Shown here: in pieces, positions 52,146-62,246 of the stretch
Position numbering within the stretch: the first letter of the stretch is position 1
Layout of the letters: each line of letters starts with the position of its first letter
Assembly: GCF_003001695.1 (NCBI RefSeq)
Contig: NZ_PVYX01000002.1
Span: 248,001 to 312,000, forward strand
Reading direction: 5' to 3'
Length of the DNA stretch: 64,000 nt
DNA from: Flagellimonas meridianipacifica
Lineage (GTDB): Bacteria > Bacteroidota > Bacteroidia > Flavobacteriales > Flavobacteriaceae
Program-made: the position numbers and the translations under genes
The notes under the pieces: model-generated
Seen by the model: only the letters and a program-made list of their open reading frames with translations
What the model was told of the DNA's origin: nothing
Databases searched by the model: none

Positions 52146-52829
52146 TTAAATTGCTTTTTGTATGACTTCAAAAATCTTACTTCCATCACATTTTAAAGTT
52201 TTGTGTGGATACTTGAGAATCAATGCGTAGTCATGGGTGGCCATAATAATTGTTCTTCCATTCTCATTGATTTCCTGTAATACTTTCATGACCTCTACAC
52301 TGGTTTGTGGGTCCAGGTTCCCTGTAGGTTCATCAGCTAGAATCAACTCAGGGTCGTTCAGCAAAGCTCTGGCAATTGCCACCCGTTGCTGCTCTCCACC
52401 AGAAAGTTCGTGTGGAAATTTAAAGCCTTTGGTTTTCATACCTACCTTTTCCAAAACTTCCTCTATTTTGTTTTCCATCTTACCGGAATCCGTCCATCCG
52501 GTGGCCTTAAGTACAAATTTTAAATTGTTGTTGATGTTTCTATCGAGTAATAGCTTAAAATCCTGAAAAACAATGCCCAATTTTCTGCGTAGAAAGGGGA
52601 TGTCTTTTTCTTGCATCGTTTTGAGGTCAAAATCTACAATCTTGCCCTTCCCTTGTTTTAAAGGCAAATCGGCATAAAGGGTCTTCATGAAGCTACTTTT
52701 ACCGCTCCCAGTTTTACCTATTACATAAACAAACTCCCCTTTTTTAACCTCAAGGTTAATTTCATTCAGAATTAGGTTTTCTCGCTGAAAAACGGAAACA
52801 TCCTCTAATTGTACAATGGTTTCAGACAT
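52146..52829 (-). CDS. FtsE-like ABC transporter ATPase
   Basis: 227 residues. Walker [18 protein letters not shown]-loop FQDFKLL, signature [16 protein letters not shown], Walker [15 protein letters not shown]-loop MATHDY. Overall similar to FtsE, the cytoplasmic ATPase that with FtsX activates peptidoglycan hydrolases at the division site. FtsX is not adjacent; the following gene encodes a small membrane-anchored protein instead. Confidence 0.88.
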   Translation of the reverse strand: MSETIVQLEDVSVFQRENLILNEINLEVKKGEFVYVIGKTGSGKSSFMKTLYADLPLKQGKGKIVDFDLKTMQEKDIPFLRRKLGIVFQDFKLLLDRNINNNLKFVLKATGWTDSGKMENKIEEVLEKVGMKTKGFKFPHELSGGEQQRVAIARALLNDPELILADEPTGNLDPQTSVEVMKVLQEINENGRTIIMATHDYALILKYPHKTLKCDGSKIFEVIQKAI

Positions 52830-52976
52830 AATGGAGCTTTAAAAAATAAAGGTACTAAGTTCTAGGATTATTTCCGGTTCGGAATAACCAAATTGATTTT
52901 CAAAAGTGCAATTGCATACTTTGGCGTGGATTTTGACGTTATGGTAACAGTCAATCGAGAAACAGCGTAGAACACT

Positions 52977-55900
52977 ATGTATCGAAAAAACCTCTTTTTT
53001 GTACCCGTTCTTCTGGGTATATTTTTTGCTGCCACTGCTCAGGAAACCAAAGTTTTTTATCACGAGGATAAGGATTTTCAAGATGCTCTAAACCTCTATA
53101 ATAATCAGCAATATCAAGCGGCTCAATCTATTTTTGAACAGGTTAAATCAACCACCAAGGATGAGGAAACCGAGGCAAATAGTGCGTATTATTCCGCCAA
53201 TGCCGCAATTCGCCTAAATCAGCGCGGGGCGGATAAAATGATGGAGGAATTTGTAGAACGATACCCTACTTCCACAAAACGGAATTCGGCATTTTTGGAT
53301 GTGGCCGATTATTATTTTGAAACAGGAAAATATCCCTACGCGTTAAAGTGGTACAAGAAAGTGGATGTTTCTACCATGTCTTCAAAAGACAAAGAGCGGT
53401 TCAACTTCAACAACGGCTACTCCTTATATGCTTCCAAAAGACCCAAAGAAGCCGAAAGATATCTCAGCAGAGTAAGCAACTCCCAAAAATATGGTTCCCA
53501 AGCGAAGTATTATCTAGGATACATTGCGTACGAACAGGATGACTATAATGAAGCAAGTGCACGTTTTGACCAAATAACTGACCAGGAGTTGCTCAATGAA
53601 AAACTGTCGTATTATCAGGCGGATCTTAACTTCAAATTGGGAAATTTTGAAGAGGCCATTGCCATGGCCAAGAAGCAACTTGCCAAATCGGATAGAAGAG
53701 AGATATCAGAGCTTAATAAAATTATTGGGGAAAGCTATTTTAATTTAAAAAAGTATGACGAGGCCATTCCCTATTTACAAAAATATAGGGGAAAACGTGG
53801 TCGTTTTAGCAATACTGATTACTACTTGATTGGATATAGTTTTTACAAGCAAGGGGATTATGAAAATGCAATCAAACAGTTCAATAAGATCATAGGAGGG
53901 ACCAACAATGTGTCCCAAAATGCGTATTATCATTTGGCTGAATGCTATTTGAACCTAGACCAAAAAACCGAGGCTCTCAATGCATTCAAAAACGCTTCAG
54001 AGATGGAGTTCAGTCCCGAAATACAAAAGGATGCTCTGTTGAACTATGGCCGATTGAGCTACGAAATCGGAAATCCATATGAGCCAGTTCCTCAGGTATT
54101 AAAGTCTTATTTGGATGCTTATCCTAAGGATGAATATCAGCAAGAAATTCAGGAATTATTGGTGGATTCATATATCACTTCCAAAAATTTTGAGGGGGCT
54201 ATGACCCTTTTGGAAGAGAATCAGAATTATGCCAGTAAAGAAACGTATCAAAAAGTAGCTTTTTATAGAGGGGTCGAGCTTTTTTTGGATGGCGACTATG
54301 AAAATGCCATTGAACGGTTTTCAAAATCCCTAAAGAACCCTGAAAACAAATCTTTTGAGGCTAGAGCTGAGTTTTGGCAAGCTGAATCCGCGTATCGCCT
54401 TGATAGGTTTGAAGATGCGTTGTCCGGCTTTACAAGATTTCAAAAGTTGCCAGCGGCCAAAAACATGAGTGAGTACGAAGAATTGGATTATAATTTAGGA
54501 TACTGTCATTTTAAGCTAAAAGATTACAACAATGCCGTCACTTTATTTAAAAGGATGGTAAGTTCTGGAAACATTGAAGATGTCAAACTCGCAGACAGTT
54601 ATCTCAGATTGGGAGATAGCTATTTTGTGACAAGTAGATATAGCTTGGCCAAAAAGGCCTATGATTCAGGTTCAAAATTGAATGGTCCAGAAAGGGATTA
54701 TGCCGCTTTTCAAAAAGCCTTGTGCGATGGTTTTCTGGGTAATGGGTCGGCCAAAATTGCAGGCTTGAATGATTTCCTTCGTTTAAATCCAAAATCATCC
54801 CTTAGGGATGACGCACTTTTCGAATTGGGAAATTCCTATGTGAAGTCCGGTCAGGAAAGTGAGGGCTTACATATTTATGACAGACTTGTCGATGAATATG
54901 CTAGAAGCAAGTTCGCCCCAAGAGCGCTGTTGCGTCAGGGTTTAGTGCACTATAATGCTAATCGAAATGATGAAGCGCTCACTAAATTAAAGCGTGTTGT
55001 GGAAAAATATCCAAAAACCGCAGAAGCAAAACAAGCAGTCACAACGGCCAAATTGGTCTACATAGATGAGGGTAGGGTAAGCGAGTATGCAGCATGGGCA
55101 AGAAATCTGGATTTTGTGGAAGTCACTGATTCAGAATTGGAAAATGCCAGCTTTGAAGCAGCAGATAGAAAATATGCCGAAGGAAAGACCGAAACGGCCC
55201 TAAATGGTTTTGAAGATTACATTAAAGAATTCCCTAATGGAGTCCATGCGCTTCAGGTCAATTTCAACATTGCCCAAATCTATTTTTCAAAAGGAGAAAA
55301 GGAAAAAGCACTTCCTTTTTTTAAGAAGGTGGCAGATAGTGGAGGAGAGTATCAGGAACAGGCACTGACCCGGGTTTGCGAAGTTTATGTGGGGAACGGA
55401 GACTACAACAGCGCAATTCCCTATTTGGAACAATTGGAAGAAACAGCGGAAATATCTCAAAATAGAACTTTCGCCCAGTCCAATTTAATGAAGGGCTTTT
55501 ACGGAAAGAAGAACTATGATTTGACCATTGAATACGCCGAAAAGGTATTGGGAGCCTCTAAAATTGATAATCGCATTAAAAGTGATGCCCAGATAATGAT
55601 AGCAAGGTCCGCTATTGAGACTGGAGATGAAAACCTTGCAGAAACTGCCTTTGCAGAAGTGAAGAAGATAGCAACTGGAGAATTGGCTGCGGAGGCATGG
55701 TATTATGATGCCTACTTTAAAAACAAGGCACAGGACTTTGAAGCTTCAAACGCTTCGGTACAGAAACTGGCTAAGGATTATGCCACTTACAAGGAATGGG
55801 CAGGAAAGGGACTCGTTATTATGGCGAAGAATTTTTATGCCTTGGACGACGCGTTTCAGGCTACTTATATTCTGGAAAGTGTCATTTCCAATTTTTCGGA

Positions 55901-55997
55901 ATACGAAGATTTGGTAGCGGAAGCCCAAGGAGAATTGTCCATAATCAAATCCAGAGAGTCACAACGAAATTCTTCTGTGGACCCTAATGGCAATTAA
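52977..55997 (+). CDS. Large exported tetratricopeptide-repeat protein
   Basis: 1006 residues. Signal peptide MYRKNLFFVPVLLGIFFAATAQ, then almost end to end TPR units (A-x-x-x-F/Y...G...Y pattern): DALNLYNNQQYQAAQSIFEQV, AERYLSRVSNSQKYGSQAKYYLGYIAYEQDDYNEA, and many others. Probably a periplasmic scaffold. It overlaps the TonB-type barrel gene at the sequence level (the stop lies just before its signal-peptide start), which suggests they work together. Confidence 0.88.
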   Translation: MYRKNLFFVPVLLGIFFAATAQETKVFYHEDKDFQDALNLYNNQQYQAAQSIFEQVKSTTKDEETEANSAYYSANAAIRLNQRGADKMMEEFVERYPTSTKRNSAFLDVADYYFETGKYPYALKWYKKVDVSTMSSKDKERFNFNNGYSLYASKRPKEAERYLSRVSNSQKYGSQAKYYLGYIAYEQDDYNEASARFDQITDQELLNEKLSYYQADLNFKLGNFEEAIAMAKKQLAKSDRREISELNKIIGESYFNLKKYDEAIPYLQKYRGKRGRFSNTDYYLIGYSFYKQGDYENAIKQFNKIIGGTNNVSQNAYYHLAECYLNLDQKTEALNAFKNASEMEFSPEIQKDALLNYGRLSYEIGNPYEPVPQVLKSYLDAYPKDEYQQEIQELLVDSYITSKNFEGAMTLLEENQNYASKETYQKVAFYRGVELFLDGDYENAIERFSKSLKNPENKSFEARAEFWQAESAYRLDRFEDALSGFTRFQKLPAAKNMSEYEELDYNLGYCHFKLKDYNNAVTLFKRMVSSGNIEDVKLADSYLRLGDSYFVTSRYSLAKKAYDSGSKLNGPERDYAAFQKALCDGFLGNGSAKIAGLNDFLRLNPKSSLRDDALFELGNSYVKSGQESEGLHIYDRLVDEYARSKFAPRALLRQGLVHYNANRNDEALTKLKRVVEKYPKTAEAKQAVTTAKLVYIDEGRVSEYAAWARNLDFVEVTDSELENASFEAADRKYAEGKTETALNGFEDYIKEFPNGVHALQVNFNIAQIYFSKGEKEKALPFFKKVADSGGEYQEQALTRVCEVYVGNGDYNSAIPYLEQLEETAEISQNRTFAQSNLMKGFYGKKNYDLTIEYAEKVLGASKIDNRIKSDAQIMIARSAIETGDENLAETAFAEVKKIATGELAAEAWYYDAYFKNKAQDFEASNASVQKLAKDYATYKEWAGKGLVIMAKNFYALDDAFQATYILESVISNFSEYEDLVAEAQGELSIIKSRESQRNSSVDPNGN

Positions 55998-56007
55998 TCA
56001 AAATACG

Positions 56008-57759
56008 ATGCGAAAGAGAACCACTATATTTTCCATAATTTTTTTGAGCCTTTTGGGCCCTGTTTTGGCCCAAGAAACCAAGGATATAGGCACTGAAACA
56101 GTAACGGTTGTTAAGCCCTACTCCCCAACTGTTTCAGATGCCTTTAAACTAAAATCAAGCCCTACTTTGGATGATTCCATTGTGCTTCAAAAAAAGAAAA
56201 TCAATTACAGTATTTTTTCGGTACCTGTGGCTTCTACCTTTACCCCCGCCAAAGGCAGGGCATCGAGAGTTAAGAAAACGCCCCCACCTACCTTGTATAA
56301 TTCCTATGCTTCAATAGGTTTGGGAAATTTCAACAATGCCATGGTGGATTTATATACGAGTCGTGAGTTCAATAGAGGTGAGAATTTGTTTGATGTAGGT
56401 CTAAGCCATCATTCGTCCCGAGGTGATATAGAGTCTACACCACTGGACGCCGATTTTTACAATACAAAAGTGGATGTTTCCTATGCCAAGAAAGATAGGG
56501 ATGTGGATTGGGACCTAGGACTTGGTGTTCAACATCAACTATATAATTGGTATGGTATAGAGCTGGAAGAGTTTGATGAAACCATACTCATTCCCTTGGA
56601 CGAAACCCAGAATTACTTTAATGCCCAGGTTACGGGTAATTTAAGCCTGGAGGATTCTTTTTTTAAGAATGGAACTGTTTTGTTGCGCAGGTTTTGGGAT
56701 GCAACGGATTCTGGAGAAAATAGAGTGGTACTGGAACCAACGATTGAGTTACCCATAACAGAAGAATTGGTGACTATAAAGACCAAGTTTGATTATGTGA
56801 GCGGTAGTTTTGAAAATTCTTCTTTGAACAGTGCAACGAATGAATCAGGGATTGATTACAGTCATTTTCAGGTAGGGGTAAATCCGAGTTTGTTGATACT
56901 GAGAGATGATTTGACACTAAATTTAGGAGCAAATATTGTATATGGGTTGGATACCGAAAACTCGGATGGTAATTTTTTTATCTATCCAGCAGTAACCGCT
57001 TCGTATCGCTTGGTTGATGAAACCGTAATTGCCTATGGAGGGATTGAAGGCGAACTCAGACAGAACTCATATTATGATTTTGTTCAGGAGAATCCATATG
57101 TTTCACCTACATTGGATATTCAACCTACGGACCAACAGTATGAAGGGTATCTGGGTCTAAAAGGTCAACTGTTGCCAAGTGTGGGGTATAATATAAAGGG
57201 TTCCTATACCGCTGAAAACAGGCGACCACTCTTTTTGTTGAACCCGGAGAATCTGGCCAGAAGTGAAGAAGAAGGCTATTTTTTGGGCAATTCGTTTCAA
57301 GTTTTTTATGATGATGTTAAAACCTTAGGTGTTTTCGGGGAGCTGAATGTTGATGTAAATCGTAATTTTTCTTTGGGCGTCAATGCTGAATTCTATGATT
57401 ATGATACCGAAACCGATAATCCGGCATGGAATTTACCCTCTATTAGAGGATCCTTGTTCATGGATTATCAAATTTCAGAACAATGGTTCTTTGGCGCCAA
57501 TTTATTTTATGTAGGTGAGCGTGAAGATTTGGATAGGCAGGTCATTGCAGGTCCACTGCCTCCCATACCTTCGGATGTAATTCTGACTTTAGATGGTTTC
57601 TTTGATGTAAACGCTCATGCGGGGTATCGATTCAATGAACAACTTTCCATTTTTGTAAAAGCTTCCAACATTGCCAATAACGATTATCAGCGTTGGGCGA
57701 ACTTTAGAGTTCAGACTTTTCAAGCTCTGGCAGGCGTGTCCTATAAGTTTGATTTGTAG
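56008..57759 (+). CDS. TonB-receptor-like outer-membrane barrel, partner of the TPR protein
   Basis: 583 residues from ATG 56008; the ATG at 55987 would overlap the TPR stop and add seven residues before the signal. Signal peptide MRKRTTIFSIIFLSLLGPVLAQ, then ETVTVVKPYSPTVSDAFKLKSSP, an unusually short periplasmic segment without a plug consensus, and a barrel (YFNAQVTGNLSLEDSF, LNVDVNRNFSLGVNAEFYDYD) ending ALAGVSYKFDL. Too short for a full TonB-dependent receptor. It may be a plug-less channel assembled with the TPR protein. Confidence 0.78.
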   Translation: MRKRTTIFSIIFLSLLGPVLAQETKDIGTETVTVVKPYSPTVSDAFKLKSSPTLDDSIVLQKKKINYSIFSVPVASTFTPAKGRASRVKKTPPPTLYNSYASIGLGNFNNAMVDLYTSREFNRGENLFDVGLSHHSSRGDIESTPLDADFYNTKVDVSYAKKDRDVDWDLGLGVQHQLYNWYGIELEEFDETILIPLDETQNYFNAQVTGNLSLEDSFFKNGTVLLRRFWDATDSGENRVVLEPTIELPITEELVTIKTKFDYVSGSFENSSLNSATNESGIDYSHFQVGVNPSLLILRDDLTLNLGANIVYGLDTENSDGNFFIYPAVTASYRLVDETVIAYGGIEGELRQNSYYDFVQENPYVSPTLDIQPTDQQYEGYLGLKGQLLPSVGYNIKGSYTAENRRPLFLLNPENLARSEEEGYFLGNSFQVFYDDVKTLGVFGELNVDVNRNFSLGVNAEFYDYDTETDNPAWNLPSIRGSLFMDYQISEQWFFGANLFYVGEREDLDRQVIAGPLPPIPSDVILTLDGFFDVNAHAGYRFNEQLSIFVKASNIANNDYQRWANFRVQTFQALAGVSYKFDL

Positions 57760-57852
57760 GTAAAAACACAATAAAAAGTTAAGAAAATCGTTATGATAGC
57801 CTCTGGACGATGGTTTTTTGTGGTCTAGAGACCCAAATCTGAACATGAAATC

Positions 57853-58941
57853 ATGCGATTACAGTTCATACTTTTATTGGTCCTTTGCCTGTATACTTTA
57901 GGTATCTGCTCACAAGAAGAGAAAAATCTTGTACATAACGGAGGCTTTGAAGATTTTGTGGAATGCCCCGTCAAAATGAGCAACTTAAACAAGGACACAG
58001 AATATTGGAATGCCCCCACCTTGGGTACTACCGATTATTTTAATGTTTGTAGCAAGACCAAGCTTGGTATTCCCATGAACTTCAAGGGAAAACAAAAAGC
58101 TTTTGAAGGGCATGGCTACATAGGACTTTATTTGTTCGCCCCAAAAGATTACAGGGAATATATTCAAGTTTTACTAACGGAAACCTTAGAAAAAGGGCAC
58201 CGCTATCGATTAAGTCTTTCTTTAAGCCTATCCGAAAAATCAGATGGAGCTGTTATGGATATGGGCGCTGTGTTTTCGGCGAAACCACTTTCCATACATA
58301 CAAAAAGACAACTTTCAAACGCCATGTTGTCTTCCCAAAGTGTGAAAACCACTCATTCGAAATCTTTTTCCAATTCTGGTTTTTATGAAGATAAACAAGA
58401 CTGGATGAAAATAAGCTTGGACATTGTAGCGAAGGGATTTGAGAAAAATTTGATTCTTGGGAATTTTAAGAGCAATGGTGGAACTAAATATTTAGACTTC
58501 AAAAAAGACCAGACAAAACCAGAAGGCTATGCCTATTATTATGTAGATAATGTGGTTTTGGAATATTTAGGACCCGAATACAAGCCCAATCAAAGCTATG
58601 TCTTGGAGCATGTAAACTTTGACTTTGATAAGTTTGAGCTTTTACCAAAGGCTAAATACAATCTGAGAGAAGTTTATTCTTATTTGATGAAACATCCTAA
58701 TCTAAGAGTAGATATAAGCGGTCACACAGACCATATGGGTTCCGAAGAGTACAACAGTGTACTTTCCAAACAACGTGCGAATACAGTGGCCAAATATTTG
58801 ATTCGGTTAGGGCTGGATAAGGACAGAATCTCATACAAAGGTTACGGCAACACGAAACCTTTGGATAGCACATTAACGGACCAAGGAAGAAAAAAGAATA
58901 GAAGGGTTGAATTTGTGATGACTAAATTTGAGGACAACTGA
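57853..58941 (+). CDS. OmpA-family protein with N-terminal jelly-roll-like domain (paralogue 1)
   Basis: 362 residues with signal MRLQFILLLVLCLYTLGIC. Residues about 25-240 hold the domain that starts NLVHNGGFEDFVECPVKMS, with DYFNVCSK, a carbohydrate-binding-like sandwich found in secreted Bacteroidota proteins. Residues about 245-362 are an OmpA C-terminal domain: FDFDKFELLPKAKYNLREV, ISGHTDHMGSEEYNSVLSKQRA, RISYKGYGNTKPL. The peptidoglycan-contact Asp (GHTD) and Arg (KQRA) are present. It probably links an outer-membrane feature to the cell wall. Confidence 0.87.
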   Translation: MRLQFILLLVLCLYTLGICSQEEKNLVHNGGFEDFVECPVKMSNLNKDTEYWNAPTLGTTDYFNVCSKTKLGIPMNFKGKQKAFEGHGYIGLYLFAPKDYREYIQVLLTETLEKGHRYRLSLSLSLSEKSDGAVMDMGAVFSAKPLSIHTKRQLSNAMLSSQSVKTTHSKSFSNSGFYEDKQDWMKISLDIVAKGFEKNLILGNFKSNGGTKYLDFKKDQTKPEGYAYYYVDNVVLEYLGPEYKPNQSYVLEHVNFDFDKFELLPKAKYNLREVYSYLMKHPNLRVDISGHTDHMGSEEYNSVLSKQRANTVAKYLIRLGLDKDRISYKGYGNTKPLDSTLTDQGRKKNRRVEFVMTKFEDN

Positions 58942-58945
58942 GAGG

Positions 58946-59269
58946 TTATTTACCTTCCAAAAGCTTTCTCATTTCCTCATTGTACTCTAGAACAATTTCT
59001 CCTGCACTACCTCCACTTAGAACAAAGAAAGATTCCGTTTTATAACCCTTGGAGCTGATGTTTATCTTCCAGTGAAAGTCCTTTTCACTTTCAATGGTAA
59101 AAACTCCATCAAAATCGGTATAGGCAGTATCCTCGGTTGAGTTAATCTCCACCGTTGCCAGATAAATGGGAAGCCCCAATTCATCAATAATTTTCCCAGT
59201 AACAGTATTTTGACTAAAGCCAAAAATGGGAATAGCAAAAAGTATAAGCGTAAAGGTTCCTTTGCGCAT
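58946..59269 (-). CDS. Exported carboxypeptidase-D-like (CarboxypepD_reg) protein
   Basis: 107 residues with signal MRKGTFTLILFAIPIFGFSQ and one beta-sandwich domain NTVTGKIIDELGLPIYLATVEI...GVFTIESEKDFHWKINISSKGYK. The same domain opens TonB receptors, but here it stands alone. It may be an independent periplasmic adaptor. It lies between the two OmpA-like paralogues on the opposite strand. Confidence 0.82.
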   Translation of the reverse strand: MRKGTFTLILFAIPIFGFSQNTVTGKIIDELGLPIYLATVEINSTEDTAYTDFDGVFTIESEKDFHWKINISSKGYKTESFFVLSGGSAGEIVLEYNEEMRKLLEGK

Positions 59270-59443
59270 TACAGTAAGATTTGGACTATTGATAACGGCT
59301 TAAAACCAATTTTAGTATACACTCACATACAAGGATACTTTGTTGACAACATAAATGGTCCAATACACAAGCAAACCGCAATACGGAGGTGAGTTATGCG
59401 TTAATTAACATAACGGGAACCAAAACAACAAAAAAAACACAAA

Positions 59444-60526
59444 ATGGGTGCCCGTAGACTATTTCTTTTTAGCTTCAGTATATTTTTTTGCACTGTACTT
59501 TCTGCTCAAAACCTTATTCTTAATTCAGGGTTTGAGAATTTTTCGGATTGTCCAATCTATATGTCTCCAATGGATGTCTTAATTGAGGATGTATCCTTGC
59601 CAACGTCCAGCTCAGGAGATTATTTCAATCAATGTGCTAACGAAGACTTTGGTGTTCCTTCCAATTTTAAGGGAAATCAGTCTGCCGCTGAAGGTTCAGC
59701 ATACATTGGATTGTATTTTTATGCACTGAATGATTATAGGGAGTACGCTCAATTGAATACGGCCAAAAAACTCCGCGAAAAACATCCATATAAGATATCG
59801 TTTCAAGTGAGCTTGGCAGAAAACTCCAATTTGGCATTGAAATCCATGTCAATTCTATTGGTAAACCGTAAGGTAAAAGTGCCAAACTCCTCAGTTCTGA
59901 CGAAGTCTAGATTGGATTTGGAAAAGGATTTGGAATTTCATGAAGTCCAATTAAAGGCCGACAATTCTATGGCAGATACTTCGGGATGGGTTACGTTATC
60001 CGCTGAGTTCGATGCCAGGGGCTTTGAGAGCCATATCTTGATTGGAAATTTCCATAACAATGGGAATACCCAACTTTTGAATGCCGCAAAACTACCGTCA
60101 TCCAGTGACTTCTCGTACTACTATATAGACAATTTTATCCTGGAAGAACTGCCACGAGTGAATTATGAGCAAGACAAGATATATGTGATGGAGCAAAATC
60201 CTTTCGAGCCCAAAGGGTACGAATTGGATGCAAAGGCGTTGGCTAGTGTTCAGAAGATTTTCAAATACCTAAAGGAAAATGCCGAAGTACAAATGAAGAT
60301 TACTGGACATGCCGAAAACATTGGAACTACGGAATACAACAAGTTCATCTCTTCCTTGAGGGCTAGGGCCGTAGCACTTCATTTAAAAAAGCTGGGCATT
60401 GCGGAAGACCGTATTGTTTGGGAAGGTGTTGGGGATACAAAGCCACTTCGGAATGGTAAGCTAAAAGCAAAAGATTTTGAAGATGGTAGGGTAGAGTTTG
60501 TTATGACCAAGTTCGATAATCGTTAA
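59444..60526 (+). CDS. OmpA-like protein with degenerate peptidoglycan-binding motif (paralogue 2)
   Basis: 360 residues, signal ending at LSAQ. Same architecture as 57853-58941: NLILNSGFENFSDCPIYMSPM and DYFNQCANEDFGVPSNFKGNQSA in the first domain, then an OmpA-like domain. In the latter the GHTD motif is GHAE (VQMKITGHAENIGTTEYNKF), so the Asp that normally contacts diaminopimelate is Glu, and the beta-strand start (FDFDKFEL in paralogue 1) is NPFEPKGYEL. Arg of the helix is kept (SLRARAVALHL). It may bind peptidoglycan weakly or not at all. Confidence 0.85.
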   Translation: MGARRLFLFSFSIFFCTVLSAQNLILNSGFENFSDCPIYMSPMDVLIEDVSLPTSSSGDYFNQCANEDFGVPSNFKGNQSAAEGSAYIGLYFYALNDYREYAQLNTAKKLREKHPYKISFQVSLAENSNLALKSMSILLVNRKVKVPNSSVLTKSRLDLEKDLEFHEVQLKADNSMADTSGWVTLSAEFDARGFESHILIGNFHNNGNTQLLNAAKLPSSSDFSYYYIDNFILEELPRVNYEQDKIYVMEQNPFEPKGYELDAKALASVQKIFKYLKENAEVQMKITGHAENIGTTEYNKFISSLRARAVALHLKKLGIAEDRIVWEGVGDTKPLRNGKLKAKDFEDGRVEFVMTKFDNR

Positions 60527-60574
60527 GAATATTTCTCTCTAGACTTTTCCTATTTTTGGGGAAACCCATTACAT

Positions 60575-62197
60575 ATGAAACAGTCTATTACCTTTCTTTT
60601 ACTATCCCTTTTTCTTCTTGGTTGTGACTCAAAAGAAGAGGTAGACCTCATAGTATACAATGCAAACATCTATACCGTTGATAGTGGCTTTTCCAAAGCT
60701 TCTTCGTTGGCAATTAAAGATGGAAAGTTTGTTGCCATTTCTGAAAAAGTGAATATCGGAGAAAGCTTTTCTGCGGACCAGAAAATTGATGCTGGGGGGA
60801 AAACCATTGTTCCCGGGCTCATTGATGCGCATTGCCATTTTTATGGATTGGGACTTAACCAACAAGTTGTGGATTTGGTTGGAACCAAAAGTTATGATGA
60901 AGTTCTTCAAAGAGTAGCTGATTTCCATGAAAAAAATCCGTCTAATGTTATACTGGGAAGAGGTTGGGACCAAAATGATTGGGAAGTCAAGGAATTCCCC
61001 TTTAATGAAGCCCTTAATAAAATGTTTCCTGATATCCCCGTGGTTTTGGAACGAGTGGACGGACATGCCTATCTCGTGAATCATAAGGCACTTAAAATGG
61101 CAGGTATAGATAACTCTACGTATGTGCAAGGAGGCGAAATTGTAAAGGAAAATGGTCAAATTATTGGGGTTCTTGTGGATGCCCCTATGGCCATGGTGGA
61201 TGCTGTTATGCCCCAACCCAATCGTGTTTCACAAATTCAAGCATTGCAAGAAGCGGAAAAGCTTTGTTTTGAATATGGGCTTACCACAGTAAACGATGCT
61301 GGTCTGCATCGTTCTACCATAGAACTTATAGACAGTCTACATCAGGTGGGGGATTTATCAATTAGGGTGTACGCCATGGTTAGCAATACTCCGGAAAACT
61401 TAGACTACTATTTGAATAAAGGAATTATCAAAACAGATAGGCTTAACGTACGCTCCATAAAGGTTTATGGCGATGGCGCTTTGGGTTCTCGTGGTGCGGC
61501 ACTGAAAGCCCCATATTCAGATAAGGAAGGTCATTTTGGTGCGATGATTACCCCCGTTGACCAGATTGAGGGTCTTGCAGAACGTATCGCAGCAACGGAT
61601 TACCAAATGAATACGCACGCCATTGGCGATTCGGCCAACGTAGTGATTCTAAGAACCTATCAAAAAGTATTGGAAGGTAAAGCGGACAGACGTTGGAAAG
61701 TGGAACATGCCCAGGTGGTTTCCGAAAAGGACTTCGATTACTTTAAAAGTGGCATTATACCCTCAGTGCAACCTACCCATGCCACTAGTGACATGTATTG
61801 GGCGGAAGATAGATTGGGTCCTGAACGCATAAAGGGTGCTTACGCATTTAAAAAGCTACTGGAAAAATCAGGAACCGTTGCTTTGGGCACCGATTTTCCA
61901 GTGGAACAAGTAAGTCCTTTCCTTACATTCTATGCCTCAGTGGCCAGAAAAGATTTGGATAACTATCCAGAAGGCGGATTTCAAATGGTGGATGCACTTT
62001 CTAGAGAAGAAACCCTTAAAGGGATGACCATTTGGGCCGCACATTCCAATTTTGAGGAAGATGAAAAGGGAAGTATTGAGGTTGGTAAAATGGCAGACTT
62101 CGTTATCCTGAGTGAAGATATTATGACTGTACCCGAACAAGACATTCCAGACCTAAAAGCAGAGCAGGTTTTTGTTGGGGGAAAACAGGTAAAGTAA
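60575..62197 (+). CDS. Amidohydrolase-family lipoprotein (YtcJ-like)
   Basis: 540 residues with lipobox FLLGC16 after MKQSITFLLLSLFLLGC. Metal-dependent TIM barrel: DAHCHFYG (HxH), carboxylated-Lys region IKVYGDGALGSRGAA, MNTHAIGDSAN, VEHAQVV and catalytic LGTDFPVE. It belongs to the amidohydrolase 3 group (YtcJ/N-substituted formamide deformylase-like). Actual substrate unknown. It ends at the shared terminator. Confidence 0.88.
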   Translation: MKQSITFLLLSLFLLGCDSKEEVDLIVYNANIYTVDSGFSKASSLAIKDGKFVAISEKVNIGESFSADQKIDAGGKTIVPGLIDAHCHFYGLGLNQQVVDLVGTKSYDEVLQRVADFHEKNPSNVILGRGWDQNDWEVKEFPFNEALNKMFPDIPVVLERVDGHAYLVNHKALKMAGIDNSTYVQGGEIVKENGQIIGVLVDAPMAMVDAVMPQPNRVSQIQALQEAEKLCFEYGLTTVNDAGLHRSTIELIDSLHQVGDLSIRVYAMVSNTPENLDYYLNKGIIKTDRLNVRSIKVYGDGALGSRGAALKAPYSDKEGHFGAMITPVDQIEGLAERIAATDYQMNTHAIGDSANVVILRTYQKVLEGKADRRWKVEHAQVVSEKDFDYFKSGIIPSVQPTHATSDMYWAEDRLGPERIKGAYAFKKLLEKSGTVALGTDFPVEQVSPFLTFYASVARKDLDNYPEGGFQMVDALSREETLKGMTIWAAHSNFEEDEKGSIEVGKMADFVILSEDIMTVPEQDIPDLKAEQVFVGGKQVK

Positions 62198-62198
62198 A

Positions 62199-62225
62199 AA
62201 AAAGCGAGCCTAAGGCTCGCTTTTT
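62199..62225. terminator. Bidirectional intrinsic terminator
   Basis: AAAGCGAGCC-TAA-GGCTCGCTTT (62201-62223) is a perfect 10-bp stem with a 3-nt loop, with A-runs before and T-runs after. It serves the amidohydrolase gene (right) and the DUF2911 gene (left). Confidence 0.9.
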
Positions 62226-62246
62226 AATTTTTTCAAAATTCTCTTT

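Noticed and set aside
60629..61216. 195-codon leftward open frame inside the amidohydrolase gene
   Set aside because: Antisense to a gene with complete metal-binding motifs; no family resemblance.
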